Assembly (NCBI GenBank): GCA_964593555.1
Contig: CAZQIC010000026.1
Span: 1 to 41,072, forward strand
Direction: 5' to 3'
Source: CAZQIC01 sp964593555
GTDB lineage: Bacteria; Bacteroidota; Bacteroidia; JAFLBG01
DNA: 41,072 nucleotides
In this document: positions 40,455-41,072 of the stretch, in pieces
Position numbering within the stretch: the stretch's first letter is position 1
How the letters are laid out: each line of letters begins with the position of its first letter
The notes under the pieces: model-generated
The model's input: the letters and a program-made list of their open reading frames with translations, nothing else
What the model was told of the DNA's origin: nothing
The model's database searches: none
Made by a program: the position numbers and the translations under genes

Positions 40455-40968
40455 TTTTATTCAGTTGCGATAAAATTCTTTTACCACGCGATTTGTAAGC
40501 TGCGCTTTCATATTCCATTTCATTTTTAATTATCTCAATCAATTCCTTTTTAAGCTCGGGTTCTTTTTTACAGATATTGGTTAGTACGGTCATCGAAAAA
40601 ACTTTTACAGCTATCGGATATTTTCTAGAAGTAAGAAGTGAATAGCATTTATCATAAGTTAAGCCTAGCAATTTTTCAGGAATTTCAATAAATTGTAATA
40701 TGCGAACTGTGTTACGAATTACTGCATCATGAATGTTTTTTTTATCAAGATTTTTGAGCAGTTTTTCCAGGTAAGGATAAATGAGCTTGGGATGTTTGTC
40801 AGCGCAATAATTCATCGCCCAGGACGCTCGTTGTACAACCCTGTATTCATCGTTCAGGAAAACGGACATTAAGGCTTTAAAGCGCTTTTTGTCTTCACCG
40901 ATATAGTTGGCGATCTTCTGAGTGTTTTTTTTGCTGTGCTCTTTAAGAAGCTGCGCCCTGATATCCAT
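40447..40968 (-). CDS. HEAT-like helical repeat protein
   Basis: A 173-residue soluble all-helical protein without a signal peptide. Pairs of helices repeat about every 35-40 residues (RVVQRASWAMNYCADKHPKL, HDAVIRNTVRILQFIEIPEK, YPIAVKVFSMTVLTNICKKE), resembling HEAT/ARM repeats. Proteins of this kind act as binding scaffolds. The gene converges on the histidine kinase gene with 8 bases of overlap at the stops. I do not recognise a named family. The 104 bp from its start to the window edge hold no gene that I can see. Confidence 0.75.
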   Translation of the reverse strand: MDIRAQLLKEHSKKNTQKIANYIGEDKKRFKALMSVFLNDEYRVVQRASWAMNYCADKHPKLIYPYLEKLLKNLDKKNIHDAVIRNTVRILQFIEIPEKLLGLTYDKCYSLLTSRKYPIAVKVFSMTVLTNICKKEPELKKELIEIIKNEMEYESAAYKSRGKRILSQLNKIN

Positions 40969-41072
40969 GTCGATCTGTTAAATAATCATAATTATATGCT
41001 AAGTCTGAATAATGAAGAGAAAATAAAATTAAATTTAACTCGTTTAAAGCATAAATGTACAATGTTTAATTT

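Overview
The window looks like chromosome of a member of the Bacteroidota. Three lines of evidence agree. Several intergenic regions carry the phylum's promoter form (TTTG, about 19-22 bp, TAnnTTTG). Two very large secreted proteins end in a gliding-motility-type (CHU_C) domain of type IX secretion cargo. Many of the families are typical of the phylum (DUF4139 protein, M-type Zn peptidase, alpha-2-macroglobulin, propeller/Y_Y_Y sensors). The DNA is AT-rich, and I saw no tRNA, CRISPR array, transposase or integrase.

Layout. Positions 1-3455 (minus): the start of an alpha-2-macroglobulin protein cut by the window edge, a DUF4139 protein and a membrane zinc peptidase. Positions 3674-10264 (plus): a small heat shock protein, then a tightly packed run of surE, a small membrane protein, lpxB, a SpoIID/LytB protein, a ComEC-like protein and an Smr-domain protein. 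Positions 10265-10929: a non-coding stretch with palindromic repeats and the RNase P RNA gene. Positions 10930-15104: a propeller sensor fused to a PP2C/SpoIIE phosphatase, and a lipoprotein. Positions 15289-22039: two paralogous T9SS cargo proteins with a MORN-repeat gene between them on the other strand.

Positions 22069-24793 are the most unusual part. Three minus-strand accessory genes are separated by large imperfect palindromes, two of which have the nested-box layout of integron attC sites. The gene that sits exactly between those two palindromes encodes a membrane-anchored protein whose C-terminal half reads like the FtsZ-binding domain of ZipA, a division protein otherwise known mainly from Gammaproteobacteria. 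A VOC/PhnB-like protein and an unknown membrane protein follow it.

Positions 24840-32210: a compound palindromic repeat, then a minus-strand set made of a large ABCG-type transporter with TerB-like and FHA-like N-terminal regions, a secreted protein and a lipoprotein, and then a sugar MFS transporter. Divergent from these, on the plus strand, is a THUMP RNA methyltransferase. Positions 32230-41072: phosphofructokinase, a seven-TPR protein, a PhoD-like lipoprotein, a small unknown protein, an MscS channel, an RluE-type pseudouridine synthase, a small protein overlapping a soluble HisKA_2 histidine kinase, and a HEAT-like protein.

All functional calls rest on motif and domain recognition by eye. 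No database search was run.
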